Source: Pseudonocardia sp. DSM 110487 | GTDB lineage: Bacteria > Actinomycetota > Actinomycetes > Mycobacteriales > Pseudonocardiaceae | Length of the DNA: 64,000 bases | Reading direction: 5' to 3' | Assembly (NCBI RefSeq): GCF_019468565.1 | Contig: NZ_CP080521.1 | Span: forward strand, 3,658,001-3,722,000 | Part shown: positions 18,558-27,800 of the stretch, piece by piece | Layout of the letters: every line of letters starts with the position of its first letter | How positions within the stretch are numbered: position 1 is the first letter of the stretch | Translations under genes and position numbers: made by a program | Notes under the pieces: model-generated | What the model saw: only the letters and a program-made list of their open reading frames with translations | Told to the model about the DNA's origin: nothing | Database searches by the model: none

Positions 18558-18634
18558 CAGGATCCTCCTCGTGCCATGATGTCCGCAGATGGCAGCACCA
18601 TGGCGAGGTCTGCACAAGCGGCGGCGTCGATGTT

Positions 18635-18647
18635 GAGCAATATGCTC
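18635..18647. promoter_or_regulatory. Probable Lrp/AsnC operator in the divergent promoter region
   Basis: GAGCA-ATA-TGCTC, a 13-bp palindrome with 5-bp arms, in the 127-base gap between the ThDP enzyme and the AsnC-type gene. It is more AT-rich than its surroundings. Lrp-family regulators often bind such short dyads near their own gene; binding here is inferred from position. Confidence 0.5.
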
Positions 18648-18684
18648 ACTATCGACCTCACTGCGAAAGGGGAGGGCGGGCACT

Positions 18685-19164
18685 GTGCGCAGTCCGGAGG
18701 CGGTCGACGCCACTGACGCGCGGCTGCTGCTCGCGCTCACCGAGAGTCCCCGGGCCACCGTGCTGGCACTGGCCGAGCGCACCGGACTGTCCCGCAACAC
18801 CGTGCAGGCGCGGCTCGCTGGTCTGGAGGCGCGCGGGGTGCTCGCGTCGTTCGAGCGGCGGATCGATCCGGCAGCGCTCGGCTACCCGCTCACCGCGTTC
18901 GTCATGATCCAGGTGACCCAGCGGATGCTCGACGAGGTCGGGGCCGCGTTGCGCGATGTGCCTGAGGTGCTGGAGGTGCTCGGGCTGTCCGGGTCGACCG
19001 ACCTGCTGGTGCGCGTCGCGGCCCACGACGCGGACGACCTCTACCGGATCGCCGGCCAGCTGCTCGCCACCGATGGCGTAGAACGCACCACCACGTCGCT
19101 CGTTATGCGCACCCTCGTGGACCAGCGGACGATGCCGTTGCTGGAACGGATCGCGACCACATAG
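18685..19164 (+). CDS. Lrp/AsnC-family transcriptional regulator
   Basis: A 159-residue regulator. The N-terminal HTH reads VDATDARLLLALTESPRATVLALAERTGLSRNTVQARLAGLEARGVL, followed by the RAM (AsnC) ligand-binding beta-alpha sandwich with VLEVLGLSGSTDLLVRVAAHDADDLYRI. A GTG start with GGGGAGGG upstream. It is divergent from the AceE/transketolase-like gene with a palindrome between them, so it most likely regulates that gene in response to a small amino or keto acid. Confidence 0.88.
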   Translation: MRSPEAVDATDARLLLALTESPRATVLALAERTGLSRNTVQARLAGLEARGVLASFERRIDPAALGYPLTAFVMIQVTQRMLDEVGAALRDVPEVLEVLGLSGSTDLLVRVAAHDADDLYRIAGQLLATDGVERTTTSLVMRTLVDQRTMPLLERIATT

Positions 19165-20004
19165 CTGACGGACCGAGGCACCCGTTGTGACGCCTCCTTG
19201 CGGAGGAGCCGGGTTGCGATGTGGCACAGCCAGAATCAGCGGTGGTTGTTCGATCGGCGAGCGTGGGGTGCGGGTGGCGGCGGGCATGTACAGCGGCTCC
19301 CTTTGGTGCGGTCACCCGCCGTGTCGGCCTCTCGATGCTGTAGCCAGCGAATCAAAGCTGGCGTGGAGGCGCCCGAGCTGCGTCGTACTGCACCAGTCCG
19401 AGCAGCGGATTCTCTGTTTTCGCAGGTCAACGCAATCCGTTGACCGTACTGGCAGTCAGAGGGTCACGTACATGCCTCTACTGCACTGATCAGGCCTCTG
19501 ACCTGCGGTTTGACGGTGCTGTGGGTTGCTGGCGTGGTCGACCTCTTTACGATCCGTCAGGTCCGGGTGGACTTGACGATTGGTCAGGTTCGGGCGGACG
19601 TGGCAACTCGTCTAGTTTGTGCTCGATCGGTGGCGCACCGAGATCTCCCTGCCGAGCTTCGTAAAGATCCGACTTGCCTCCGTCGCGATCCGCGATGACC
19701 TCCCCTGATCGGCGCATCGCCCAAGCCCGGGCTGGGAAGCATCAAAGTCGGACAGGACGCCACCGGTAGCGGCGAAGATGGAATCGAATCCCACGCCAGC
19801 ACGGCCACGGCGAAAATTCGGAGCTGACCGCGCCGCGGCCGTGCTGGGCCAATCTGGCCGAGTCGGACGGCAATACTCGACCGCCACAAGCCGAATCTAC
19901 CAGTGCTCTTCGTGCTCGAACGAAAGCCGCTCCTGGTCCTCTGGCCGAAGAGCAACTCGCCGCGGAGATCGAGCCGTTCCAGCGTGCAGTTCAGAGTTTC
20001 GGCG
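19165..20004. other. 840 bases without an intact gene; decayed sequence
   Basis: No frame here shows family motifs over useful length, and base composition is somewhat less GC-rich than around it. A plus-strand segment at about 19505-19610 reads TVLWVAGVVDLFT, faintly like the start of a STAS (anti-sigma-antagonist) domain. It does not continue convincingly. The stretch abuts the truncated hydrolase, so it is probably the scar of a deletion or rearrangement. Confidence 0.45.
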
Positions 20005-20628
20005 CTAGGCTGCGAAACTGGACCGGCTCCGGGGAGCAGAGGCCTCGGGCAGGTTGACGGCACCATTCGGGGCCCACGTCGGGGTCGTGGACGCGCGGAT
20101 GGCCCAGAACGGGGTCTGGCGGAACTCCTCGATGGCCTCGTCGGGGAACTTCAGGAAATTTCGCAGCCCAAGGGTGAGGGCCTGGTCGAGGTCGCCTGCC
20201 TGGACGGCCTCCTCGAAGGGGGCGAGGGCGTCGCCGCCGACGGGGCCGCCCAGCGGGATCGGGGGCTCGTAGAGGATGAACGCCGGCGGGGGCTGGTGCA
20301 GGGCGCGGGCGAGGGTGACCAGTCCGCCGTAGGAGTGGCCGAGCAGGATCGCGTCAGGGCCGGCGAGGTCGAGGACTGCGGCGATGTCGTCGGCCTCCCG
20401 CTGGATGGTGTGCTCGCTGTTGTCGCCGCTGGCTCCCCGGCCGCGGCGGTCGATCGCGTAGGTGGCGAAGTGCGGGGCCAGCAGGTCGGCGAGGATCTGC
20501 CAGTCCTGGGCGGCGTTGAGGGCGCCCGGGGAGACGACCAGGGGACGGCCCTGGCCTGTGACCGTGACGGCGATCCTTGTGCCGTCGGTGGAGGTCACGT
20601 AGGTCTGGCGGGGGGTAGCGGCAGTCAT
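20005..20628 (-). CDS. Alpha/beta hydrolase, C-terminally truncated
   Basis: 207 residues. The N-terminal two-thirds is a normal alpha/beta hydrolase: STDGTRIAVTVTGQGRPLVVSPG, the strand YAIDRRGRGASGD, the nucleophile elbow LLGHSYGGLVTL and the cap start FILYEPPIPLGG. Relatives run to 260-280 residues and carry the catalytic Asp and His in the last 70. Here the protein diverges after about residue 190 (TTPTWAP) and ends in a serine/arginine tail, with neither residue recognisable. It is therefore probably inactive. It is divergent from the PadR gene across a 32-bp palindrome and was probably once its target. Confidence 0.7.
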   Translation of the reverse strand: MTAATPRQTYVTSTDGTRIAVTVTGQGRPLVVSPGALNAAQDWQILADLLAPHFATYAIDRRGRGASGDNSEHTIQREADDIAAVLDLAGPDAILLGHSYGGLVTLARALHQPPPAFILYEPPIPLGGPVGGDALAPFEEAVQAGDLDQALTLGLRNFLKFPDEAIEEFRQTPFWAIRASTTPTWAPNGAVNLPEASAPRSRSSFAA

Positions 20629-20754
20629 GATCTTCTTCCTTATGTCGTCGCGCTCCGCCGGGAGGGGAGGCTGATCCAGGCAGGATGCAGCGCGGGCGGG
20701 CCCACCCGGGGTGGCCTTGCAGGCGGTACAGAGGGGGCCTCCGAACTCACCATA

Positions 20755-20786
20755 ACATCGAAACGATGTGCACATCGTTTCGATGT
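20755..20786. promoter_or_regulatory. 32-bp perfect nested palindrome, likely PadR operator
   Basis: A perfect 32-bp palindrome composed of two 15-bp inverted repeats, ACATCGAAACGATGT and ACATCGTTTCGATGT, separated by GC. It ends 14 bases before the PadR start codon and lies 127 bases upstream of the divergent hydrolase. PadR proteins bind dyads of the ATGT/ACAT kind as dimers, so this could hold one dimer at the centre or two side by side. Autoregulation and control of both flanking units is the likely role. Confidence 0.75.
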
Positions 20787-20800
20787 GAGATCCTGGGATC

Positions 20801-21376
20801 ATGCTTGACCTCGCGATACTCGGCTTCCTCGCCGAGGGCTCCCTGCCCGGTCACGAGCTGCGCCGCCGCATCACGCACCTGACCGGCTACAGCCGTCCGG
20901 TCAGCGACGGCACCCTCTACCCGGCGATCAACCGGCTGACGAAGGCCGGGCTCATCGAACGGCGCCCCGCACCCGAGGCGGGCGGCGGCCGGTACGTGCT
21001 GAACCTGACCGCAGCAGGACGCGAGGACATGCTGCGGCGGCTGAGGGAACCGGCCGAGCACGAAATCACCGACTTCTCCCGCTGGTTCACGATCCTGACG
21101 TTCCTCTCGCTGCTGCCCGACAGCGCCGAGCAGCACGCCGTGCTGCGCCGCCGCCTGGACTTCCTGGAGGCTCCTGCCAGCTTCTTCTACGACGGCGACA
21201 CACCGTTGCGCGCCGAGCAGGTCGCCGACCCTTACCGGCGCGGAATGCTGCTCACCGCCCGCGCCACCAGCCGCGCAGAACGCGCCTGGCTCCGCGAGGT
21301 CCTGGACGGCGACGGCATCCGAGCGGCGGACGAACAGCCCCACCCCCAGACCCACACCCGTGATCGGAAGGACTGA
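20801..21376 (+). CDS. PadR-family transcriptional regulator
   Basis: 191 residues. The N-terminal winged helix is characteristic: MLDLAILGFLAEGSLPGHELRRRI and SDGTLYPAINRLTKAGLIERR, then the wing GGGRYVLNLTAAGRE. The C-terminal half is the helical dimerisation arm of the longer PadR subgroup. It starts immediately after the 32-bp palindrome without a strong ribosome-binding site, so the operator may also affect translation. It is followed after two bases by a quinone-oxidoreductase-like gene, probably in the same operon. Confidence 0.88.
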   Translation: MLDLAILGFLAEGSLPGHELRRRITHLTGYSRPVSDGTLYPAINRLTKAGLIERRPAPEAGGGRYVLNLTAAGREDMLRRLREPAEHEITDFSRWFTILTFLSLLPDSAEQHAVLRRRLDFLEAPASFFYDGDTPLRAEQVADPYRRGMLLTARATSRAERAWLREVLDGDGIRAADEQPHPQTHTRDRKD

Positions 21377-21378
21377 AC

Positions 21379-22359
21379 ATGTTTGCGTCCTGGTACGAGC
21401 AGCAGGGCCCGGCCGCCGAAGTGCTCCGGCTTGGTGAGCTGCCCGACCCCACCCCTGGTCCTGGTGAGGTCCGTGTCCGCGTCACCGTCTCCGGCTCCAA
21501 CCCCGGCGACACCAAGAAGCGGCGCGGCTGGACCGGCTCGGCCATGCCCTATCCGCGGGTGGTCCCGCACAGCGACGCCGCCGGGATCGTCGACGCCGTC
21601 GGCGACGGTGTCGACACGCGCCGCGTCGGGCAGCGCGTGTGGGTGTACGGCGCGCAGTCCTACCGCCCCTTCGGTACCGCCGCTCAGTACACCGTCGTCC
21701 CCGGCGACCTCGCCGTCCCACTGCCCGACCACCTGTCCGACGACCTCGGCGCGAGCCTGGGCATCCCCGGCATCACAGCGCACCGCACCGTCTTCGCTGA
21801 CGGCGCCGTCGACGGCACACTCGTGCTGGTCAACGGCGTCCTCGGCGGGGTTGGCTCACTCGCCGCCCAGCTCGCCCGCTGGGGCGGGGCCACGGTCATC
21901 GGCACCGTCCGACGCGGCACCGAACTGAACCGGATCGATCCCGCGGTCGTCTCCCACGCCGTCGCCCTCGACTCAGGCGACCCAGCCGCCGCGATCCGCG
22001 CCCACGCACCCGATGGCGTGGACCGGATCATCGAAGTCTCCCTGTCCGACAACGCCGACCTGGACGACGCCGTCGCCGCGAACGGCGCGGTCATCGCCGC
22101 GTACGCCACCCGCGACGACCGCACCGAGATCCCGTTCTGGACCCTGCTGTTCAGCAACGTCACCCTGCGCCTGCTCGGTAGCGACGACTTCCCAGCCGAG
22201 GCCAGACGCCAGGCCGCCCGTGACCTCACCGCCGCGGCCGCCGCCGGCGCTCTCACCGTCGATGTCGGCGATCGCTTCCCGCTCGCCGACATCGCCAAGG
22301 CCCACGACCGCATCGACGCTGGCGGCCGTGGCCGCGTACTGATCGACATCCCCCGGTAG
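21379..22359 (+). CDS. Zinc-independent MDR oxidoreductase (quinone oxidoreductase type)
   Basis: 326 residues of the NADPH:quinone oxidoreductase branch. The GroES-like half has PTPGPGEVRVRVTVSGSNPGDTKKRRG without zinc-binding cysteines. The nucleotide-binding half has LVNGVLGGVGSLAAQLARWGGATVIGTVR, the family's VxGxxGGVG pattern, and the C-terminus reads RGRVLIDIPR. It begins two bases after the PadR stop and so is probably its co-regulated target. Such pairs often respond to quinones, electrophiles or phenolics; the inducer here is unknown. Confidence 0.85.
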   Translation: MFASWYEQQGPAAEVLRLGELPDPTPGPGEVRVRVTVSGSNPGDTKKRRGWTGSAMPYPRVVPHSDAAGIVDAVGDGVDTRRVGQRVWVYGAQSYRPFGTAAQYTVVPGDLAVPLPDHLSDDLGASLGIPGITAHRTVFADGAVDGTLVLVNGVLGGVGSLAAQLARWGGATVIGTVRRGTELNRIDPAVVSHAVALDSGDPAAAIRAHAPDGVDRIIEVSLSDNADLDDAVAANGAVIAAYATRDDRTEIPFWTLLFSNVTLRLLGSDDFPAEARRQAARDLTAAAAAGALTVDVGDRFPLADIAKAHDRIDAGGRGRVLIDIPR

Positions 22360-22380
22360 AGAAACTCCGGCGGGACCTCC

Positions 22381-23622
22381 TCATCGGGACCTCTCCATCT
22401 GCGGGCCCCTGCGGGGGGCGAGCAGCATGTGTGCGCGCAGCGCGAGCTCCATCGTCAGCCTGGCGTCCGGATCGGTGAGCTTGTCGCCGAAGAGCCGGCG
22501 CAGCTGGTGGATCCGGTAGCGGACGGTCTGCGGGTGCACGTCGAGGCGGGCGGCGATCTCGTTGTGCGTGCCCCGGGTCTGCAGCCAGACGAGCAGAGTG
22601 CTCGCCATGCGATCGCGCTGCTTGGGCGTGAGGCCGGCGAACGCGGCATCGATTTGCTCGCGCAGCTGGTCGGTGAGGAGGGGATCGGCGAGCAGCAGCA
22701 GCGTGGCGAGGTGGTCCCGGCACCATGTGACATTGCCGGGCGGCTCGGCTCCGGAATGCGCCAGCGCGAGCAGGCGCCGGGCGAGCTCGAGGGAACGGTG
22801 ACCGTCGGAGGGCGGGACGGGCGGGCCGACGGCGGCCCGCCTGTCGGCGACCAGGTCGGTGACGATCTGCCGGTCGTCCCCGGGGTCGGGGAGCACTACG
22901 CACGTCGGGCTTTGGAGACTGACAAGGGCATCCCGGTGCTCGCCCACGTCGCCGAGGCGGTCCAGGTCGCTGCGGCACTCCACGGCGACCGTCACGATCC
23001 GGTCCGGAACGGTCCAGCCGGCCGCGTCCGAGGCGGCGCGCAGCCATTCGTCTGCGATCGGTTCGGGCGCAAGGATAGCGCGCGTCAGCCGGCGCCGAGC
23101 GTGCTCGCGCGCATCCGCCGCCCTCGCCCGCGCCGCGGTTTCGGCCGCCCGGTATCCCTCGACGGCAGCGGCAGCGGCCTCGTCCACCGCGGCGAAGCTC
23201 GACTCGGCGATGATGAGCAGCGTCTCCGCGGACAAGCCGGTGGACCGGCCCTCGGTGCTGAGCTGTTGCCACGCCGCGCGCGTTCCGGCTCGTAGCGAGA
23301 TCTGCATCCAGTCGCTCGTCCGGCCTGCCAGGAACTCGGCCCTGCCTGCCCTGCGGAACACCGACTCCCAGTCCACGTTCCGGGTGTCCCGATCGCGGGG
23401 TCGGCCGAGGATCTCGTCGATCGCGCTGTGCAGCTTGTTCAGCATGGCGTCGCGGAACTCGCCCTCGGGGATGGTCCGCTCGATCTCGGGGAGCGCCGCC
23501 CGGACCAGGGAGTCGGCGAGCGGCCGTAGCTTCTCGGCCAGCCCGGGCGGAATGTCGGTGCTCAGCCCGAGGGGTTCGTCGCCGGTCGCGACCGAGGTGG
23601 TCGAGTGGCCGGAAACGAACAT
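22381..23622 (-). CDS. PucR/CdaR-like transcriptional regulator
   Basis: A 413-residue regulator with the helix-turn-helix at the C-terminus: NEIAARLDVHPQTVRYRIHQLRRLFGD, the PucR_HTH_30 pattern. The middle (about residues 150-330) matches the GGDEF-like/effector portion of this class, and the N-terminus is helical. The ATG at 23622 has GGGGGAAG upstream; the frame is open about 80 codons further but without family similarity. It is divergent from the polyketide synthase operon with a 385-base control region, which makes it the prime candidate for its pathway-specific regulator. Confidence 0.82.
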   Translation of the reverse strand: MFVSGHSTTSVATGDEPLGLSTDIPPGLAEKLRPLADSLVRAALPEIERTIPEGEFRDAMLNKLHSAIDEILGRPRDRDTRNVDWESVFRRAGRAEFLAGRTSDWMQISLRAGTRAAWQQLSTEGRSTGLSAETLLIIAESSFAAVDEAAAAAVEGYRAAETAARARAADAREHARRRLTRAILAPEPIADEWLRAASDAAGWTVPDRIVTVAVECRSDLDRLGDVGEHRDALVSLQSPTCVVLPDPGDDRQIVTDLVADRRAAVGPPVPPSDGHRSLELARRLLALAHSGAEPPGNVTWCRDHLATLLLLADPLLTDQLREQIDAAFAGLTPKQRDRMASTLLVWLQTRGTHNEIAARLDVHPQTVRYRIHQLRRLFGDKLTDPDARLTMELALRAHMLLAPRRGPQMERSR

Positions 23623-23718
23623 GTTCTTCCCCCAGCGGTCGGGCTGCGCGATGGGCCGGCCGCGACGCTGCTGGCGGAACCCGCCTCCGGCGGCGACAGT
23701 ATGGCGCAGGCACGGCAC

Positions 23719-23734
23719 TACTCCAGAAGGAGTA
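23719..23734. promoter_or_regulatory. Short dyad in the PucR/PKS divergent region
   Basis: TACTCC-AGAA-GGAGTA, 6-bp perfect arms and 4-base spacer, about 100 bases upstream of the PucR-type gene. No second copy was found next to the duplicated promoter at 36.7 kb, so if it is an operator it probably serves the regulator gene only. Confidence 0.35.
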
Positions 23735-23868
23735 TCACCCGATAGGCTGAAAGTTGGGTGCTCCGACACGGAAAGTAACGGATTGCTCGCGCTGCGGTGT
23801 CGGTATGGGCGCCGAAAACTCCTGGCCGCGCCCGGATGTCCGGTCTGCTGGGCGTGAGTGCTCATCGG

Positions 23869-23950
23869 TTGACAAGAAATCCGGACGCTCGCCGAAAAGC
23901 TTGTGGCGGAGCGGCAATTGTTGACGGTCGGAATGTCGCTCGCATACGTT
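23869..23950 (+). promoter_or_regulatory. Promoter cassette of the PKS operon (copy 1)
   Basis: Two TTGAC boxes lie 52 bases apart: TTGACA at 23869-23874 (in GTTGACAAGAA) and TTGACG at 23921-23926. The second is followed after 18 bases by TACGTT (23945-23950), an acceptable -35/-10 pair for the housekeeping sigma factor. The -10 box is 57 bases before the SDR start codon. The whole layout recurs at 36692-36774, which strongly suggests a functional control element. Confidence 0.65.
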
Positions 23951-24007
23951 GTGCGCCCCGCTCACTTGTTGATGAGCGCTTCACGTCGGGGGACTTGTGG
24001 GAATTCG

Positions 24008-24814
24008 ATGAAAATAGCCGGCAAAGTGGTTGTGGTCACGGGTGCCGCCTGCGGAATCGGGGCTGCGCTCGCGGCCAGGTTCGCGGACGAGGAGCCCCTT
24101 GGCCTCGTGGTCTCCGACATCGACCAGGACGGTGTCGAGCTGGTTGCCAGGAGGTTGCGCGAGTCCGGCGCGGGGGTTCTCGCTGTTCCTGCTGACGTCA
24201 CGGACCGGGCTGCGGCGGAGAACGTGATCGCCGTCACCGAGCGTGAATTCGGGGCCGTAGACCTGCTGTGTTCGAATGTGGGAATCGCGACCGGAATGGG
24301 AGTTCACGCCCCGGTGGCGATATGGGAACGAGCGTGGTCGGTGAACGTGCTCGGGCACGTACACCTCGCCCAGGCGGTGCTGCCAGGCATGTCACGGCGC
24401 CGCCAGGGGCACATCGTGATCACGGCTTCGGCCGCCGGTCTGCTCGGGATCCCCGGTGACGCGCCCTACGCGGTCACGAAGAGCGCCGCGGTGGCCTTCG
24501 CCGAGTGGCTCGCCGTCACCTACAAGAGGGCCGGGGTCACCGTCAGCGCGCTGTGCCCGCTCGGGGTCCGTACCGACCTGCTGATGCCCGCGGTTGCGGC
24601 TGGTCACCGGAGCGCCCGCGCGGTGGCCGAGCTCGGCCCGATCCTCGAGCCCGCCGACGTGGCCGACGCCGTGGTCGCCGGAATCGCCGAGGAACGCTTC
24701 TTGATCCTCCCGCATCGCGAGGTCGGCCCGCTCTACGCCGGCAAGGCGGCCGACCCCGACGCGTGGATCCACCGGAACGCCTCGCCCGGACGGGCCCGAG
24801 GAAGGGACCTCTGA
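24008..24814 (+). CDS. SDR oxidoreductase opening the PKS operon
   Basis: A 268-residue classical short-chain dehydrogenase: MKIAGKVVVVTGAACGIGAALAA (cofactor loop TGxxxGIG, residues 11-18), LCSNVGIATG at the NNAG position, ITASAAGLLG with the catalytic Ser, and YAVTKSA holding Tyr and Lys. The ATG at 24008 fits the family start. Its stop shares one base with the synthase start (TGATG at 24812-24816), so it is translationally coupled to the PKS. It may reduce or oxidise the released chain, or act on the aglycone before glycosylation. A 14-codon echo of its N-terminus is found at 36835. Confidence 0.85.
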   Translation: MKIAGKVVVVTGAACGIGAALAARFADEEPLGLVVSDIDQDGVELVARRLRESGAGVLAVPADVTDRAAAENVIAVTEREFGAVDLLCSNVGIATGMGVHAPVAIWERAWSVNVLGHVHLAQAVLPGMSRRRQGHIVITASAAGLLGIPGDAPYAVTKSAAVAFAEWLAVTYKRAGVTVSALCPLGVRTDLLMPAVAAGHRSARAVAELGPILEPADVADAVVAGIAEERFLILPHREVGPLYAGKAADPDAWIHRNASPGRARGRDL

Positions 24815-27800
24815 TGAGAGCACGTGTCGTCGCTGTGACTCCGTGCGGGAGGCCGGACGCCCTCCTGTGCGCCGCCGCGAGCATGGCGGGCGCGCTCGGC
24901 GTGCTCGACCTCGGTGAGGGGGACCGGCGGGCGCTGGAACAGCTGGTGCTTGCCATCCGCACGGCCGGGGCGCGGCCGATGGGGATACGGGTCGCGGCCG
25001 GGTGCGGTGCGTCGATGGTGGACGTCTCCGCTGTGCTCGGCTCGGTCGTGCCCGACGCGGTGGTGATCGGGCCAGGGGCACCCTGGCCGGTCGCCCAGGC
25101 GGCGCAGCGCTGGCCGGTGGTGGCCGAGGTGACGTCGGTCGGACAGGCGCGGGCGGCCGTCGCCGCGGGGGCACGCGGTCTCGTCGCCCGCGGCGCGGAG
25201 TCGGGCGGCCGGGTCGGCGAGCTCGGCTCGTTCGTCCTACTGCAGCAGCTGCTGGCCGACCCGAACGTGACGGTGCCGGTGTGGGCGTGCGGCGGCATCG
25301 GCACGGCCACCGCGGCGGCGGCCGTCGCGGGCGGAGCGGCCGGCGTCGTCCTGGACACGCAGCTGGCGCTGATGCCGGAGTGCTCGCTCCCGGAGTCCGC
25401 CAAGGCCCGGATCGCCCTCAGCGACGGCACCGGGACCAGCCTGGCCGACGGGTACCGAACGCTCGGCCCCGCAGGCCTGCCGGCAGGGCAGGACAGCTAC
25501 CTGGCGTCCCGGTTCGTCGAGCGCTACGGCACCACCGCCCGCGCCGTCCGCGCCATCGAGGACGCCATCGAGGACGCCATCGGCGCGGTGTCGCGGGTCG
25601 AGGAGGTCGCGGTCGCGCCCGGCTCGGCGCTCGCCCGCGCGCTGGGCACCGCCCTGCCCGTCGCGCAGGGGCCGATGACGAGGGTCAGCGACCAGGCCGG
25701 GTTCGCCCGTGCCGTCGCGGACGCGGGCGCGCTGCCGTTCCTCGCCCTCGCCTTGTCCTCGGCAGAGCAGACCAGGACGCTGCTCGAACAGGCGAGCGCC
25801 GCGCTCGGGGACGCGCCGTGGGGCGTCGGCGTGCTGGGTTTCGCGGCCGACGAGATCCGCACCGCGCAGCTGCGCGCGATCCGCGAGTTCCGCCCCTCCG
25901 TCGCGCTCATCGCCGGCGGGCGCCCGGACCAGGCGGCCGTGCTGGAGGACGCCGGCATCGCCACGTTCCTGCACGTTCCTTCCCCTGCGTTGCTGCGGCA
26001 GTTCCTGAAGGCGGGCGTGCGCAAGTTCGTGTTCGAGGGCGCGGAGTGCGGTGGCCACGTCGGGCCGCGTTCGAGCTTCTGTCTGTGGCAGGGCGCGATC
26101 GACGCCCTCGCCGACTTCGTCGACGCAGGCGGGGATGCGGGGGAGCTGCAGATCCTCTTCGCGGGCGGTGTCCACGATGCGCGCTCGTCGGCGATGGTGG
26201 CGGCCGCGGCCGCACCCCTGACCCGGCGTGGGGCAGCGGTCGGGGTTCTCATGGGCACGGCCTACCTCTTCACCGAGGAGGCCGTTGCCCACGGCGCCGT
26301 CCAACCGTTGTTCCAGCGGCAGGCGGTGGACGCGGTGGCCACGGTGCTGCTGGAGACCGCGCCCGGGCACGTCACCCGGTGCCTGCCCAGCCCGTTCACC
26401 AGCGAGTTCGCCGCGCTGCGCGGCGAGTTGCTGGGGAACGGGATCGCCGAGCGGGAGGTGTGGCAACGGCTCGAGGAGCTCAACGTCGGGCGCTTGCGCA
26501 TCGCCAGCAAGGGTCTGCGCCGCGACGGGGGCGAGCTCGTCGAGGTCGACGAGTCCGCGCAGTACTCCGACGGCCTGTTCATGGCCGGTCAGGTTGCCGT
26601 GCTGCGGTTGGCGGCCACCGACCTCGCGACCCTGCACGCCGACGTCACCACGGGCGCGGTGGAGTTCCTCGCCGCGGGCTCCCGCCCGGCCGCGGTCACG
26701 AGTGACCGTGCCGCGCCGCAGCCGCTGGACGTGGCGGTCGTCGGGATGTCGGCGATGTTCCCCGGCGCGCCCGACCTCCCGGCGTTCTGGGCGAACGTCC
26801 TTGCCGGCGTCGACCTGATCACCGAGGTGTCTCGCGACCGGTGGGACGTCGAGCGGTACTTCACCGAGGACACCGCGCCGAGCACCGGTGATCGGACGTA
26901 CTCGAAATGGGGCGGGTTCCTGCCGCGGATCCCGTTCGACGCGCTCCGGTACGGCATCCCGCCGGCAGCGCTGGCGTCGATCGAGCCCGTACAGCTGCTC
27001 GCGCTCGAAGCGGCCCAGCGCGCGCTGGCCGACGCGGGCTACGCGGACCGGCCGTTCGACCGCGAACGCACGAGCGTGATCTTCGGTACCGAGGCCGGCA
27101 GCGACCTCGCCAGGGCCACGACGCTGCGGGTCATGCTCCGGGCCTACCTCGACGAGCTTCCCCCCGAGTTGGACGCGCAGCTACCCCGCCTCACCGAGGA
27201 CTCGTTCCCGGGCAAGCTCGCCAACGTCATCTCCGGCAGGATCGCCAACCGGCTCGATCTCGGCGGCGCCAACTACACGGTCGACGCGGCGTGCGGATCG
27301 TCCCTCGCCGCGGTGGACGCGGCCTGCAAGGAGCTGCTCGGCGGCACCAGCGACGTCGTGCTGTGCGGGGGCGCTGACCTGCACAACTCGATCGAGGACT
27401 TCCTGCTGTTCGCGTCGGTGGGCGCGCTCTCCCCGACCGGCCGATGCCGTCCCTTCGACGCCGACGGTGACGGCATCGCGCTCGGCGAGGGGGTGGGCTG
27501 TGTCGTCCTCAAGCGACTCGCCGACGCCGAACGCGACGGCGACCGCATCTACGCGGTGATCAAGGGCATCGGCAGCGGAAGCGACGGCCGGGCCATGGGC
27601 CTGACGGCCCCGCGCGCCGAGGGGCAGCGCAGGGCACTGGAGCGGGCCTACCGCAACGCCGGAGTGACACCGTCGCAGATCGGCCTGGTTGAGGCGCACG
27701 GCACCGGCACCGTGGTCGGCGACCGCACCGAGCTCACCACCCTCACCCAGGTGTTCACCGACGGCGGAGCCACCCCGGGCAGCTGCGTCCTCGGGTCGGT

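Noticed and set aside
19584..20066. 160-residue minus-strand frame next to the truncated hydrolase
   Set aside because: Arg/Ser/Pro-rich with no motif or ribosome-binding site; treated as decayed DNA.
24505..24813. Upstream extension of the large synthase frame by 103 codons
   Set aside because: It lies within the SDR gene in another frame; ATG 24814 with a TGATG overlap and AAGGGA is a much better start.
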